Of a stretch of 64,000 nt of DNA, positions 9,690-20,509 are shown piece by piece. Both the position numbers and the translations under genes were made by a program. The stretch is from Limnanthes douglasii subsp. nivea (lineage: Eukaryota > Streptophyta > Magnoliopsida > Brassicales > Limnanthaceae), in assembly GCA_036936605.1 (NCBI GenBank), contig JAUPFV010000005.1, positions 77,822,885 through 77,886,884 of the forward strand. Reading direction: 5' to 3'. Position 1 is the stretch's first letter; every line of letters starts with the position of its first letter. A model generated the notes under the pieces. The model searched no databases. It saw only the letters and a list, made by a program, of their open reading frames with translations, and was not told where the DNA came from.

Positions 9690-12253
9690 CCCAAATTATC
9701 ATTGGGTGCACCATCCGAGCTACCTTCCAAGGAGCTACTATCGCTCTCTAAACCCTCATAATCTGAAGAGGAATATTTGTTGTCACCGTTTTCTTTGGAT
9801 TTAGACTCCTCTGAATCACTTGTAATTGTGATAGAAGCTTCTTTAGGGCATCAATGTTTCTGGAACTAAGTTCCAATAGTCTGTTATTTTTGCCCTCAAA
9901 AACCTTTAGTGGAAGTCAAAGATCATTGAAATTATCGCTTCCTCTTCTCAAGTCTGTAGATTATTAAGACAATAAACTTGCACCATCATTCACAACAACC
10001 TTTATAGCATCAACTTTCTCCTTTTCGGATTCAGCTTTGTACCACTCTGAGTCTTGAAGGGCTTTCTTTCTTCCTTCTTCACTATTTTCATACAATTTGT
10101 TGAGGGCTATATGGTTGGCATACTCTTCGTCTAACTCTGCTTTGTGTTGTAAAATCAGTTGCTCAAATTAATTTTTGTCCTTCGAGGCCAAGCATATTTT
10201 TATCTGAATAACTCAACTATGACACTCCGACTTGTCCTCTTGAAAGGCTTGGAATTGCTTGATTAGATTTTTATCATAAATATCACCCCATTTTTTTGTT
10301 AATGGAAGATCATTTTTCCAAAATACCATATCATTTGCAAGCTGCACCACGGATACAACTTCTTCATTTATCTTTTTGGCAGCACCTTCGAGGTTTTTAA
10401 AAGAAATGAGTAAGTTCAGCACCTCTTCGGATGCTTCATTGAAAGGGCATGGAAGTAAACATTTTTCCAAGACTGAGTATCAACCAATGCTAGTTTATTT
10501 TCTGGAATATTATTTCCTACATTCTCTAAGGTAGCCTCGACACCCTCAATTCCCATTTCAACAACATAATTTTCAATTTCTTGAAGGTGGGGCTTTGTAT
10601 AAAAGTCTTAATCTTCATTCTCGTTTTCTCCCCCCTAGATACATCAACAACATCATCTCGAGCAATTACATGGGGTGGTTTCGACGAACAGTTTTTCTTT
10701 TTCTTTGAGATAACTACCTTTTTTTTCTCTTTTTGGTGGATTGCTCAGTTTTATGAATGATAACTTTTGCAACCTTTTTTTTGTTTCTTCTTTGGGCTCA
10801 ACTTCTTTTACTCTTTTAGATGAGCACCTTGATATGTTTTCTTGGAATCTTTCTTCGGTTAAGGGCTCAGAGCTCTATTCCGAGCAGGAAGCATGATATG
10901 TGCATCTGGAACATCCAATGTCTTCATAATATCTTCTACATCAGAGGGTTTTATTGATTAATCTGCAAGCACAACAAAGAAACAAATACTATAAAGGCTG
11001 CCAAAGGAACAAATGTTTTATAAAATTCATTTGATACAATTCAGAGGAACAAATACCATAGATGACTCTAGACATAGTTCAGAGGTACAGATTCCTTATT
11101 GAATTCATTTGACGACACTCGTTCTACCCATTCACTCAGTTTGTCCAATGTCTTATTGGAAGCAGCTTTGTGAATTCTTTATTGCCGCAAAATTTATGCA
11201 CAATGCAAAGAAAAAGTTAGTTGAATTGAGGGGAAAGTACATTAGAGAATTATACAACTTACTTGTGCTCTTCAACTTGAGACACGGTCTTGACGGATTA
11301 TCCGTGAAAATCTCATTGCCATTTTCCCAACAACCAAAAATAAAGAATAAATTATGCTTCTATATTTTTTCTACATTGAGGAGATCATCGATTATATTCG
11401 ACAAATTTTCATGGGTCACGTAATAGAATGGAAGAACAAGGTTTTTTGAAAGTCCAGTTTTAGCTATGGACTATTCTATCGGTAGAGCTATCTTGGCAAG
11501 CATTGAAGCCATAATGCTGGAGAGTAGGGTGAACCCAAGGTTGGGACTTGCTTGGGTCGGACAAAGGTTGATTATGTCGAAGTACTCTACCCCAACTGGA
11601 TCCGACGGGAGCCAAATGCCCTAGTTCAATTTTTTTGGGTAGACTACTAGTTCGTTCTCACGACATGAAAGTGGGGTATCTCCCAACAATGGTGATCGAA
11701 AGGGTAACGTTATCTGGAATCCCCCATTACCTTTTAAGAATCTCAGCCTCTGAATGATTTAAATATTCGTATTGCACATTGTTAAGTACAATAAATATTT
11801 TGGGATAACGTATTTGAGATTGATACTTAAATTGGTCGCGATGTCCTCGCAAAGTATGACAGTCTTCGTGGTCTTCTTTTTCTTCTTATATTGAGTCTTT
11901 TTCTTTACAACATCTCTTTTGGAATTAGAATAAGAAGTACTAAAAAGGTTTTTGATATCTAACCCAGTTTCCGTCACGAATTCTGACTCGACGACCTCCT
12001 CGGATGTTTCATCTCGGAGTTGGTGATGGATAGTTATGATGGTGTGTTGTTCGTGATTATGAGATGGTGACTTTGGTGTTGTAGGCATATTTTGTGATTT
12101 ATTGGGTGTGTTCGAAGTTGCTTGCTGGGTATTTTTCGAAAGGATCCCCTATAACGTTTTGTTTGTCGCAATCGTTCCCTTCAAAAGAGGAGGTTATGTA
12201 GTAGTTTTTGTGGTGGGATTTTGTGAAATAATAAGTTCTTCAGAGTCTTCCAT
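9690..12253 (-). pseudogene. Antisense ORF of gypsy-1 (Tat-type extra ORF)
   Basis: On the minus strand an ATG at 12253 opens MEDSEELIISQNPTTKT, followed by a Thr/Pro/Ser-rich and then Lys-rich region (frame 12088-11759). Readable segments continue leftward, e.g. N-L-G-F-T-L-L-S-S-I-M-A-S near 11520 and open frame 10470-10213. An acidic Ser-rich tail ends near 9690 (S-D-S-E-E-S-K-S-K, then S-S-S-L-E-G-S-S). Many frameshifts and stops interrupt it. Extra antisense ORFs in this position are known from Tat-lineage elements such as Grande; their function is not established. I recognise no catalytic motif. It is assigned to gypsy-1 by position. Confidence 0.55.
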
Positions 12254-13117
12254 AGCGATGGTGGTTTTTCTTTGTTAGTTAAAGAATATTTACTTCGCTT
12301 TGTTCGAGGTGGTTTATGCGAATAAGCCTTGGGGGTTAGATCTGAGGGGATGCATGGAGAGTTTCTGAGGGCTATAGGAGGTAATCACCTTTTAGTAAGA
12401 GACCAGTGATCGTATGTAAGGGTTTGAGTAATTTATTTGGTTTTATCGTCGATAATATTGACATCTTCTGTTTCAACCGATCTTTGAGCGGTGGTAAGAA
12501 AATCCCAATAATTGGCTAAGCTAAACATAAACAGAACAAGAATGAATCAGAAGTAGATCAGATAAGATCTACGGGGGCTGAGTACGGTGAAAACATTGGA
12601 GGAGTGAATAACTAAGTGAACTTTCTCTCTATACCTAGAATTTAGTGATGAGAGCAAAATGAGTAATGAAAAGATATTTATAGGAAGACAATTATGGTCT
12701 TTTTGAGGGAGAAGTTGAAGAGTTTGACAGATATCTATTGGGTGAAATTTGATTAGACAGATAATCAGTGCCTAGTTCGAAATAGGTTCACACATGCAAC
12801 GTGTCAGAATGAAGCGATACACATACATAAAAGCTTATATAACCAACCACTTCATTCTAAGAAATTTATTATTAAACTCTCAACAAATTTGAAGGGCTAA
12901 TTAATTTGGAATGATTTTTCAAGGATAAACAATGCACAACTTCCAAAGACGTATGGTTTTCCAAGGAGAAACGATGTATAATGCAGAATTAATGCTGTCT
13001 AAAAAACATTTTACAGTGATTCTGAGGATGTTTTTAGAGTCGTTTTGTAACAAAAAGATAAAGGTAGACCCATACACAAAAATGTTTAGTCATTCCTCAA
13101 GATTTTACCAAAATTGA
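12254..13117. other. Non-coding region right of antisense ORF
   Basis: This holds a minus-strand TATA-like TATAAATA at 12675-12682, well placed to drive the antisense ORF, and a plus-strand CTTATATAACC near 12834-12844 that resembles an LTR core promoter. The 3' LTR of gypsy-1 should lie here, but I see no match to 4026-4393. The short frame at 12932-13117 has no recognisable content. Confidence 0.35.
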
Positions 13118-14420
13118 TGGAATATAATCAAAGAGGACCTTTGTGCAGCAATCACCGACTTCTTTCAAGGCCAAGAAATCCCAAAAGGTCTAACTTTCAC
13201 CATTATGAGTCATATTACAAAGAGTGAATTTCCTCAAACTTGGAGTAACTATAGACCTATCAGTCTATATACATTATTAAAGAGAATTATATTAAAGGTA
13301 ATAAATAACAGACTATCTTTTATTCTACCAAGGATAATATCTGAAGCTCGAGGTGGTTCGGTTCATGGTAGGAATATCCATGATAACATTATTATAGATA
13401 ATGAACTTGCTCATGATTTAAATAAAAAATCAAGAGGTGGAAATATCATAATTAATGTTGATATGTCAAAGGCCTTAAACAGATTATCTTATAAGTTCAT
13501 CTTCAAAATCGTGGAGCATTTTGGCTTTAGAAGCAAGTTTATAGACAAAGTTGCTTGTACTATTACTAAGGCTTACTTCTCCATAATTGTCAATGGTGAA
13601 ACATATGGTTACTTTAAGGCCACTAACTGAATTAGGTAAGGGGATCCTCTGTCCCCCGATCTCTTTATTATTGCTGATGAGTACTTGATGGATTTAATAG
13701 GCTGTTTAAGTCCAGAAATAAATTTCTTAGAAAACAAGACGATTATTTCATGTTTGACATTTTTTGATGATCCTCTCGTTTTTATGAATGTCTCACTTAA
13801 TAATGTTAATATTTTGGGTGATTTCTTAGACATTATCAAAATGCTTCTGGTCAAATCATTAATAATGAGAAAACAAAGGTAATAACATCAAACAACCTCT
13901 CCCAATCAACGGCTAGTATTCTGGAATTATATTCTGGTTTGTAATCGAAACACTTACCTATAACATACCTTGGGATCACCATTAGCACTGATAATAAAAC
14001 CAACAATTATCACCCTCTAATATTAAACATAAAGAATAAGATATTATACTGGGAAAGTAAACAACTCTTATTTGATGGAAGGTTGATTCTCATCCAGATT
14101 GTGCTAATGACTCTACCTTTTTACTGACTTCAATATTGTTCCATTCCTAAAAAACTAATTAGCAGAATAGAGAGATTATGCAATAGGTTTCTTTTGGGAT
14201 CAAAGGAATCTTCAAATATAATTATATGGTCTAAGTGGAGCAATCTTTGCAGGCTTTATGATGAGCGAGGTCTAAATATAATGAAAGTTCAAGATCTTCA
14301 AGATACATTCTCATATAAGCCATGGTACAAATTTAGAGAGAATAAATCTATATGGCCCAAGTATATGCATAACATATACTACTATATATTCATCTTCTTC
14401 AAGAAAAATACTTAAGGAAT
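13118..14420 (+). pseudogene. LINE-B reverse transcriptase remnant
   Basis: The open frame 13205-13630 (141 aa) has N-Y-R-P-I-S-L, then G-G-S-V-H-G-R-N-I-H-D-N and I-N-V-D-M-S-K-A, which are RT motifs of plant L1 LINEs. After a stop near 13630 the reading continues G-D-P-L-S-P-D-L-F. The active-site region near 13760 reads F-F-D-D, so both Asp of the F-A-D-D box survive with Ala changed to Phe. Further on Y-L-G-I-T-I-S near 13965 and W-S-K-W near 14230 match the thumb region. RT would copy LINE RNA at the nicked target; this copy is broken by several stops. Confidence 0.75.
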
Positions 14421-14539
14421 CCCTTAATTACTTGGAAAAGGCTTATTAATATAAGATAACATTATAATGTTTTATATATTGGAGGTTAGGTAAAGTTGAT
14501 AAAGAGTTTTATTAGTAGGTGGTGTACTACTACTCCTTT

Positions 14540-15800
14540 CATCAGGCTTCCTGAAAATGAAGACAATAGCTGGGACTCATGGAAAGTATTAAATATTTTT
14601 TAAATGATGAAGATTGGAAGATGGATAAGCTTATAAGTTCAGTTCTTAACTCTAATGTTTTAAAAATACAATATATTTTTCTAAAAGAAAATATAAAAGA
14701 TGAGATTAGGTGGACTATATCTAATACTGGTAGAGTTGAGATGAAAGATACATAGAATATCGTGAGAAACATACGTAAAAAATCTAATTGATATAAGAAA
14801 CTCTCGAACAATACCTCACCTTCAAAACGTTCCATCATATTGTGGAGGATCTTGTATAACTGGATATTAGTTAATTCCATTCTTCAAAATATAAGTTTTA
14901 CCATACTTTCAAAATGTCAATTTTCTGAAGAATATGAATCATCCTATCATATGTTTGTTTCTTGCAAAATCTAATGGGCTATATGGTCTTATTTTGCTAG
15001 CCTATTCAGAATCAATATAGATAGGCACATGAATATAGCTCATACAACTAGATTTTGGTTCTAGTCCTCTAACAAAGTAACTTACATTAGATACATAATT
15101 CCCTCTATTATTTGTTGGGCTCTATGGAGAGCTAGAAACAAGTCTAAGTTCGAAAACAATAGGAATACAGTTGATCGAATTATAAATCATGTAAAGTACA
15201 TCCTAATAAGTTTGGATTACGCTAATTTATTCCAAAGAAGTCAGTGGACAAATTGCTTAAATGTAGCTTATGAAATTGAATATTATAATTTATTATCTAA
15301 AATAATGAGATATATTAGGCTCAACTGGATCCTCCATGTTTCTAAAAGATCCAAATTGAACATTAATGAGTATGTGGTCTGAATGGTGATACAAGTGAAT
15401 GGAGGTTGATTTGGAATGACAAATGAGATCTTATAGCACATTTTTGTAGATTATATGGGAATATTTATCCTATCTTAGTTGAAGGAATGACCTTGTTGGA
15501 TATATTAATAACTTGTAAGAACATGAATATTAACAACCTTGAAATTGAATTGGATTCCGAATGATGATTGGTAAGGGTAAGAATACTTGGTTCATGGAAC
15601 CTCTTCTAATATGTTGCAAAAAATTAATCACTCATAATACGACCTTGGTCCATATTTTTAGAGAACAGAATAATTTTGTCAATTGGATTTCCAAGTGGAT
15701 GAGAAAGTGTAAAATAAAAATAGATTTCAACATCAACGAGGCTTTTAATTAATTATGGGAACTTGTTTTACTAGAGAGCATAAGTTTAGGCTACAAGAAT
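14540..15800 (+). pseudogene. LINE-B zinc-binding linker and RNase H-like end
   Basis: Around 14820-15000 the frame resembles the zf-RVT segment found between RT and RNase H in plant LINEs (W-R-I-L-Y-N-W, then a C...S-S-Y-H-M-F-V-S-C spacing). From about 15380 an RNase H-like domain is recognisable from its ending in the open frame 15561-15752, F-R-E-Q-N-N-F-V-N-W-I-S-K-W, corresponding to the R-E-x-N-x-x-A-D-x-x-A end of that domain. Stops occur in the frame. Confidence 0.6.
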
Positions 15801-16574
15801 AGAGAATTGACTTTAAATATGTCTTGCAGATATTTTAATTCTATAAATAAGCATACTCCATTATTGTTTTCATAAAACTAACATATTAAGCATGTTTTAC
15901 CTGACTTGTTACACTGGAAAATAATTTGTTTTTGCTGGTATGGATGCTGGAAGAGAACTCTGATTCGCGGGAAGGAATATAAGATTATGATTTCATCTTA
16001 TATGATGACAGTTCGACCTGGATATTAATCAATGAAGTAAGTCTGATTAGATAAAATGGAAATCTTATCAAATCTGTTTCTTAAGAACTCTCATTGAGTA
16101 GTGAAGTTAAAATCTCAACAACTTCATACGATAAACACCATAGTTAAGCCCAATGCTAGTACTGATTGGAAGCTTTACACAAATCAAACTCACTTTAGTT
16201 GTCTGCTATTGAAGATTAGAAGACTAAGAATGATTTGGATCCAAAATTATTGAAGGAAGAGAGAAATGAATCATATCTAAATCCAATGAATTCTTCATCC
16301 CTAACTAGCTTGGAGCTCCTCTATCAAAATTGATTCAAATTTAATAGGTTTATAATTTTCGTTACTCGGAAAAATTAAGAGAAATATAATTTATACAATT
16401 TTATTTTTTTTAAAAAGGGGTTATTTTTGTATTTCTTAGAAAAATGGGTATTGAGACTTCCAATTATTTTTCTTTATATTTAACTATACTCATCGATAGC
16501 TACATTTAGTGATTATCTATGGTGATTTTTAACAAATAGTCGTTATAGAATTTCAAACACAAAGGAAACATTAG
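15801..16574. other. No gene recognised
   Basis: AT-rich sequence between the LINE-B 3' end and the copia relic. It may contain the LINE 3' UTR (to about 16000) and the decayed or lost 3' part of the copia. I see no coding signal, LTR or tandem repeat. Confidence 0.4.
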
Positions 16575-17396
16575 TCACATTTGACCTCTTTTCACATTTA
16601 CTTCATTTACAGCATCATTCAATTTTATATCAGTGTTAGGAATCACTATAGGAGGAGAATCGTTTCCAGTACTAGGTTTATTATGAGGAGAAACAATTTC
16701 AATTAGAGTAACTGATGATTGATTGTTATCATCACTCACTGCAACTATTGATGAAAGTTGGCAGAGTTGAATGTAATTGTTGTTTGTAAGGAAATATCTC
16801 TTCCTTAAAAGAAACATCTCTAGTAACGAAGACCCTATCGCTTTCTAGATTATACAACCTATAGCCCTTTTGATTAGAAGGATAACCAAGAAATACTGTT
16901 TTATAAGGTCTTGGTGAAGATTTATCAGTCGGTTTAGGATCAATAGTAATTAAGCTAAAAAAATCCAATAGTTCTAAGATTTGACAAATTAACAGGTGTG
17001 TTTAAATACATTTCTAAATGACTCTTCGATTTTGATAAAACAGTGAGAGATCTGTTGATCAAATATGTAGATGTTATGATAAATATCATCATTCCAAAAA
17101 CATTTAGGCAGTTTAGATTGAATCATATAAGCTCTTGATATTTGAAGAAGATGTTGATGCTTACTCTCCACAACTCTATTTTGTTGTGGAGTATATGGAC
17201 AACTAGTTTGATGTGTTATGCCATGTGAAATTAGGAAAGAATTATGTCCATTGATATCTTTATCCTTGTAAGGACCCCAAACATCAAGATAAATAAGTTC
17301 AAAAACAGTAGAGGTTTTGGTATGACTAATGAAAAAAGACAAATCTTTGTTGCTTTGCCAAAGGGCATATTTCAAATTTCTTATTAACATTAACAT
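16575..17396 (-). pseudogene. Copia-1 integrase fragment with core deletion
   Basis: Frame 17396-16989 reads F-E-L-I-Y-L-D-V-W-G-P-Y, the first integrase core motif including an Asp. It jumps almost at once to H-Q-T-S-C-P-Y-T-P-Q-Q-N-R-V-V-E, the motif around the catalytic Glu. The intervening part with the second catalytic Asp is deleted. Frame 16968-16732 carries V-F-L-G-Y-P-S-N-Q-K-G-Y-R-L-Y, the post-core motif of copia integrases. Frame 16817-16575 is the Ser/Thr/Pro-rich linker that normally leads to RT. Integrase inserts element cDNA in the nucleus; this one lacks part of its active site. Confidence 0.8.
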
Positions 17397-17439
17397 GTAT
17401 ATTTACATGAGAATGTTTTATTACTTGAGGAGGATAGTG

Positions 17440-18009
17440 TCATGATCTATTATGCCACACATTATGATTTATTGAAGAAGCTACAAAGGAAATACTAGAA
17501 ACAGACTCAAGACTTACAAGAAGATTTCCTATTTTAGCATAAATGAAATAAAGTCCATTGTGTTGTCTCTCAATTCCAACCACCGCTTTAATGTGTTGGT
17601 CCTGAATCAAACAATAGTCACTGAGGAATTTGAAAAACACATTTGATGATGTAATACATTTAGAAACAAAAATGGGATTAAATTTGAAAGAAGGTACAAG
17701 AAAACAATCTTTTAATGTCAACATTCAATGTACCTTAACATAACCTTTGAGGTTAACAAACTTAATAGTTCCATAAGGTAAGGAAATAAGAACAGGTTTA
17801 TTTAAAATATAAGAATCATGAAAAAGAGAAAAATTGAAACACATATGATTAGTAGCCCCTATGTCAACTATCCATAAACTATCATTGTTAATCCCAAGTT
17901 TAGTTTCAAAAGGATGAATCATACCTGCCAAATTCTCAAGATCTACAAGACTGTGGACTAGATACACCCTATCCATTCCTGTCCTGACTCTAGAATCACT
18001 CCTCATCAT
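17440..18009 (-). pseudogene. Copia-1 protease and pre-integrase region
   Basis: Two consecutive open frames. In 18009-17725 the protease reads W-I-V-D-I-G-A-T-N-H-M. The usual D-S-G-A is D-I-G-A here; the Asp and Gly are retained and the Ser is lost. In 17724-17440 K-D-C-F-L-V-P-S-F-K-F-N and the following H-N-G-L-Y-F match the end of protease and the GAG-pre-integrase linker of copia polyproteins. The stop between them is the main defect here. Confidence 0.75.
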
Positions 18010-19030
18010 CTCTTTTTCAGATCTTGTTGTACTTCCATCACTGTACTCCTCAAAATTTTCACATCAATGTGATCCACATACTGCTCATCCAAAGGACTTT
18101 CAACACAATATACATTGCTTCTTGTCATTCCAGCCTTGTTCTTTTGATTTTTTTTCTCCCACCAATATGGAAAACTATGGAGCTTGAAACAACTATCTTT
18201 TGTGTGGACATTTTTATGACAATGATCACACTTTATTCCTATCTTCCTTAGTTTATCTTCATACTTCCTTGTATTCACCTGAAAGTACTTAACTATCATA
18301 GTAGAGTTGATGTTTTCATTTTCTAAAATTTCTAGAATAATCCTCTTTTCAACAAACAATATCTTTGCATAAGCCTTATTCACAGAAGCTAGAAGATCCA
18401 TCAATAAAAACTCATCATTGACTCCTTCATAGTTTCCATTCAACCCCATTAAAAATTGATAAGCTTCTCTTCTTCTTCTCTGTTATACAGTTCTTGATAT
18501 CCTCCACAACTACGCTTAACATTGCATTTACAGGCTGGGAGTGACCTTAAAGTACTCTTATCATCCCATAGTGTCTTCAGTTTAGAAAAATATGCTACAA
18601 CTGTCAAACTCTCTTGACTCAACATACTAATTTCATTTTTTAGTTCATATGTCATTGGCCAATTGACAATGCCATACCTAAGTGCAAATTATTCCTAGAG
18701 AGTTTCAGCATTATCAATAAATATAAACTGTTCTTTCAATGAGTCAGACATGGAATTGATAAGCCAAGAACAAACCATAAAATTTATATGATTCTAGTTA
18801 TCATAGTTTGCACTATAGAAGCAGGTTCTAAAATTCTGCCATCAATGTAATTCAGTCATTGCTTAGCAGCCAAAGCCATTTTGACAGCTCTACACCAAAT
18901 CACATAATTTCTTTATGTGAGCTTAGTGCTTATAATCTCCATACCTGGATTATCCAAGCTATGATTCTTCTCCAATTCACCATTGATGTTGTCATTTGAA
19001 GCTTTAAAATCCAGATACAATTTTTTTGCC
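18006..19030 (-). pseudogene. Copia-1 gag with CCHC-type knuckle
   Basis: From right to left on the minus strand, 19030-18660 gives interrupted gag N-terminal sequence (S-W-L-I-N-S-M-S-D-S-L-K-E-Q). The 18655-18449 frame has the gag helix region E-S-L-T-V-V-A-Y-F-S-K-L-K-T-L-W-D-D. The 18449-18006 frame carries C-D-H-C-H-K-N-V-H-T-K-D-S-C, a CX2CX4HX4C zinc knuckle with all four ligands intact, followed by F-K-L-H. The knuckle binds element RNA. The three pieces are in adjacent frames and overlap or abut, so one or two frameshifts would account for the breaks. Confidence 0.8.
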
Positions 19031-19131
19031 ATTAATATTCCAATTTGAAGCTCGAGAATTCAGAATTGCTTCATACTCCATTTTTTCAATTTGTCAGAGA
19101 TTTTTTCAGAAATCAACTCAATAACTCGAAT

Positions 19132-19149
19132 ACCTGATTTGATACATGA
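19132..19149 (-). promoter_or_regulatory. Copia-1 primer binding site (initiator Met type)
   Basis: The minus-strand reading TGTATCAAATCAGGT differs in few bases from the usual copia PBS TGGTATCAGAGCAGGT, which pairs with initiator Met tRNA. It lies between the gag start and LTR-like DNA. Confidence 0.6.
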
Positions 19150-19385
19150 AATATTTCTACAATTTAGGATGTGATTGAATATTATATTGAAGAACCATAA
19201 AAAACATAGAGAGATAATCGAATTATACGAACAAAAACCAAACTTGTTTTCACCAAACTCTCTATATATAGATGTATGATATATATGTATATATATACTA
19301 TTTTTATTCTATATCTCTTCAACTTAAATTAATCAGTTAATTTGTTACAAAATACTATTACAATAACAAACTAAGCTAACTTCAT
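19150..19385 (-). repeat. Probable copia-1 5' LTR
   Basis: AT-rich non-coding DNA immediately upstream of the PBS, with a minus-strand TATATATAGAG stretch near 19260 that fits an LTR core promoter. The outer border (near ...GCTAACTTCA) is a guess from the TG...CA rule, because no second LTR remains. Confidence 0.4.
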
Positions 19386-20499
19386 TCAAAGAATTTCCAT
19401 AGGAATTTTATGGAAACTTCCATGGTAGTTACGTGGAAACAAGAGTACACCGTAAGTTTTTTAACTTTGATTTTTATATCAGAATCTAATATATTTATCA
19501 CTAGCAGACAATAACGCTAACACTTCCAAATAATAATATAAGCAAGACAATCTAGTGAACACTAACGCACTATAATACTAATATTTCCAAAAAATAATTC
19601 AATCAAGACTAACGGACTATAATACTAAGACTCCGTTCTTTTGAAAACTTATCCATATGACCAACATTTATCATCAATAAATAAAAAATTTGTTCAGAGA
19701 TAACTCTCGTTATCAAAAGGATTTTTGTTATCGTAAATCTCAACCATTGTAATGAAATTATATCTAGCTTTGCAAACTTGGATATTTGTCTTTAAAACAT
19801 GAGTTATTGAGAAAACGATGGAGATAAATTCGTGGACATAATAAGCTAAATGCATAAACCGGTAAATATTGTGTACACTGTTACTTTCAATACTGAAGAG
19901 ATATTTAGTAGTTAATTAGCCAACTTCTTTGGTAAAGACATTCTACGGTCACCATTGGTCTGTCCGCGGTAGATAATGAATTTGACAACATCTATTACAC
20001 AAGTTAACAAAAAATTGTTACCGGTACCGAACTTAAAGCCTTTGAATGGTCAAGGAATTTGTGAATCATGGATCGGTTTTAGTCCGATCAAATTATAATA
20101 TCATATTTTCCTTTGTTTGAATTTTGTTTAACTCTTTATGGCCAATGTTTAGCCAGCCTTCCATATTTCAGAGGTGTTAAACAAATGTATTAAACATCCT
20201 CAACCACATGTGTTTAATAAATGTGGCAAATTGTTTAATGTATCCGATCAACTCAAAAACATTAGAGAGCCAGGGTGTTTAATAAGCATTTAATATCTGA
20301 CCACCTTATGTTATGGCTTAAGTCAAAAACAAAATTGCACCAGACTTTTGAAGAAGGCATAAGATATTATTGAAAAACTCGGACACCTCATTAGAACCTC
20401 CCTGCGCCACCAGGGTAGGAAATAGTATGCCCCCTAATATTTACATTGATACTTAAAAAGTAAATTTTTACAAGATATTTATATTCTAAGTATAACCTC
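19386..20499. other. No gene recognised; degenerate repeats
   Basis: AT-rich DNA. At about 19397-19419 TTTCCATA and TATGGAAA form a short perfect inverted repeat. At 20175-20295 a GTGTTTAATAA(A/G) motif recurs three or four times, possibly the decayed 3' tandem-repeat region of gypsy-2. No 3' LTR of gypsy-2 was recognised here. Confidence 0.35.
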
Positions 20500-20509
20500 A
20501 GATGTTCAA

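Larger units (their letters stand above)
4026..12900 (+). mobile_element. Gypsy-1: old Tat-type Ty3/gypsy element
   Basis: Plus-strand order: 5' LTR, PBS, gag, protease, RT, RNase H, integrase, 60-bp tandem repeats, antisense ORF. That order, with repeats and an antisense ORF between integrase and the 3' LTR, is typical of the Tat lineage of plant gypsy elements. The coding part matches the elements at 20500-26430 and 61310-64000 domain by domain but has many stops. A solo LTR (7582-8009) sits in the integrase. I could not find a 3' copy of the 4026-4393 LTR, so the right border is approximate; LINE-B begins at 13118. Confidence 0.75.
13118..15800 (+). mobile_element. LINE-B, L1-type, 3' ORF2 part
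   Basis: Starts abruptly inside the RT domain (W-N-I-I-K-E-D-L) and continues through RT, the zinc-binding RVT linker and a terminal RNase H-like domain. It shares the overlap 13118-13330 with 3830-4028 of LINE-A, so it is a separate copy, 5'-truncated or cut by the element to its left. Stops and frameshifts are scattered. Its 3' end is not sharp: no poly(A) was seen near 15800-16000. Confidence 0.8.
16575..19385 (-). mobile_element. Copia-1: Ty1/copia relic without RT
   Basis: Minus-strand order: 5' LTR (about 19385-19150), PBS (19149-19132), gag, protease, integrase, ending at 16575. The RT, RNase H and 3' LTR are missing. Individual domains are easy to recognise and have few stops, so the loss of the 3' half looks like truncation rather than gradual decay. 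No target duplication could be tested because the 3' end is absent. Confidence 0.8.

Noticed and set aside
11109..11423. Plus-strand 104-codon frame
   Set aside because: It lies opposite the antisense ORF of gypsy-1; composition looks random and no motif was found.
4026..13117. Region 12840-13117 as the 3' LTR matching 4026-4393
   Set aside because: By eye the two share no alignable stretch, so no LTR pair was called.
18024..18251. Plus-strand 75-codon frame
   Set aside because: Complement of the copia-1 gag knuckle region.
19397..19419. Short inverted repeat TTTCCATA...TATGGAAA as a terminator or RNA hairpin
   Set aside because: Eight-base arms in AT-rich DNA are expected by chance, and no transcript context is present.
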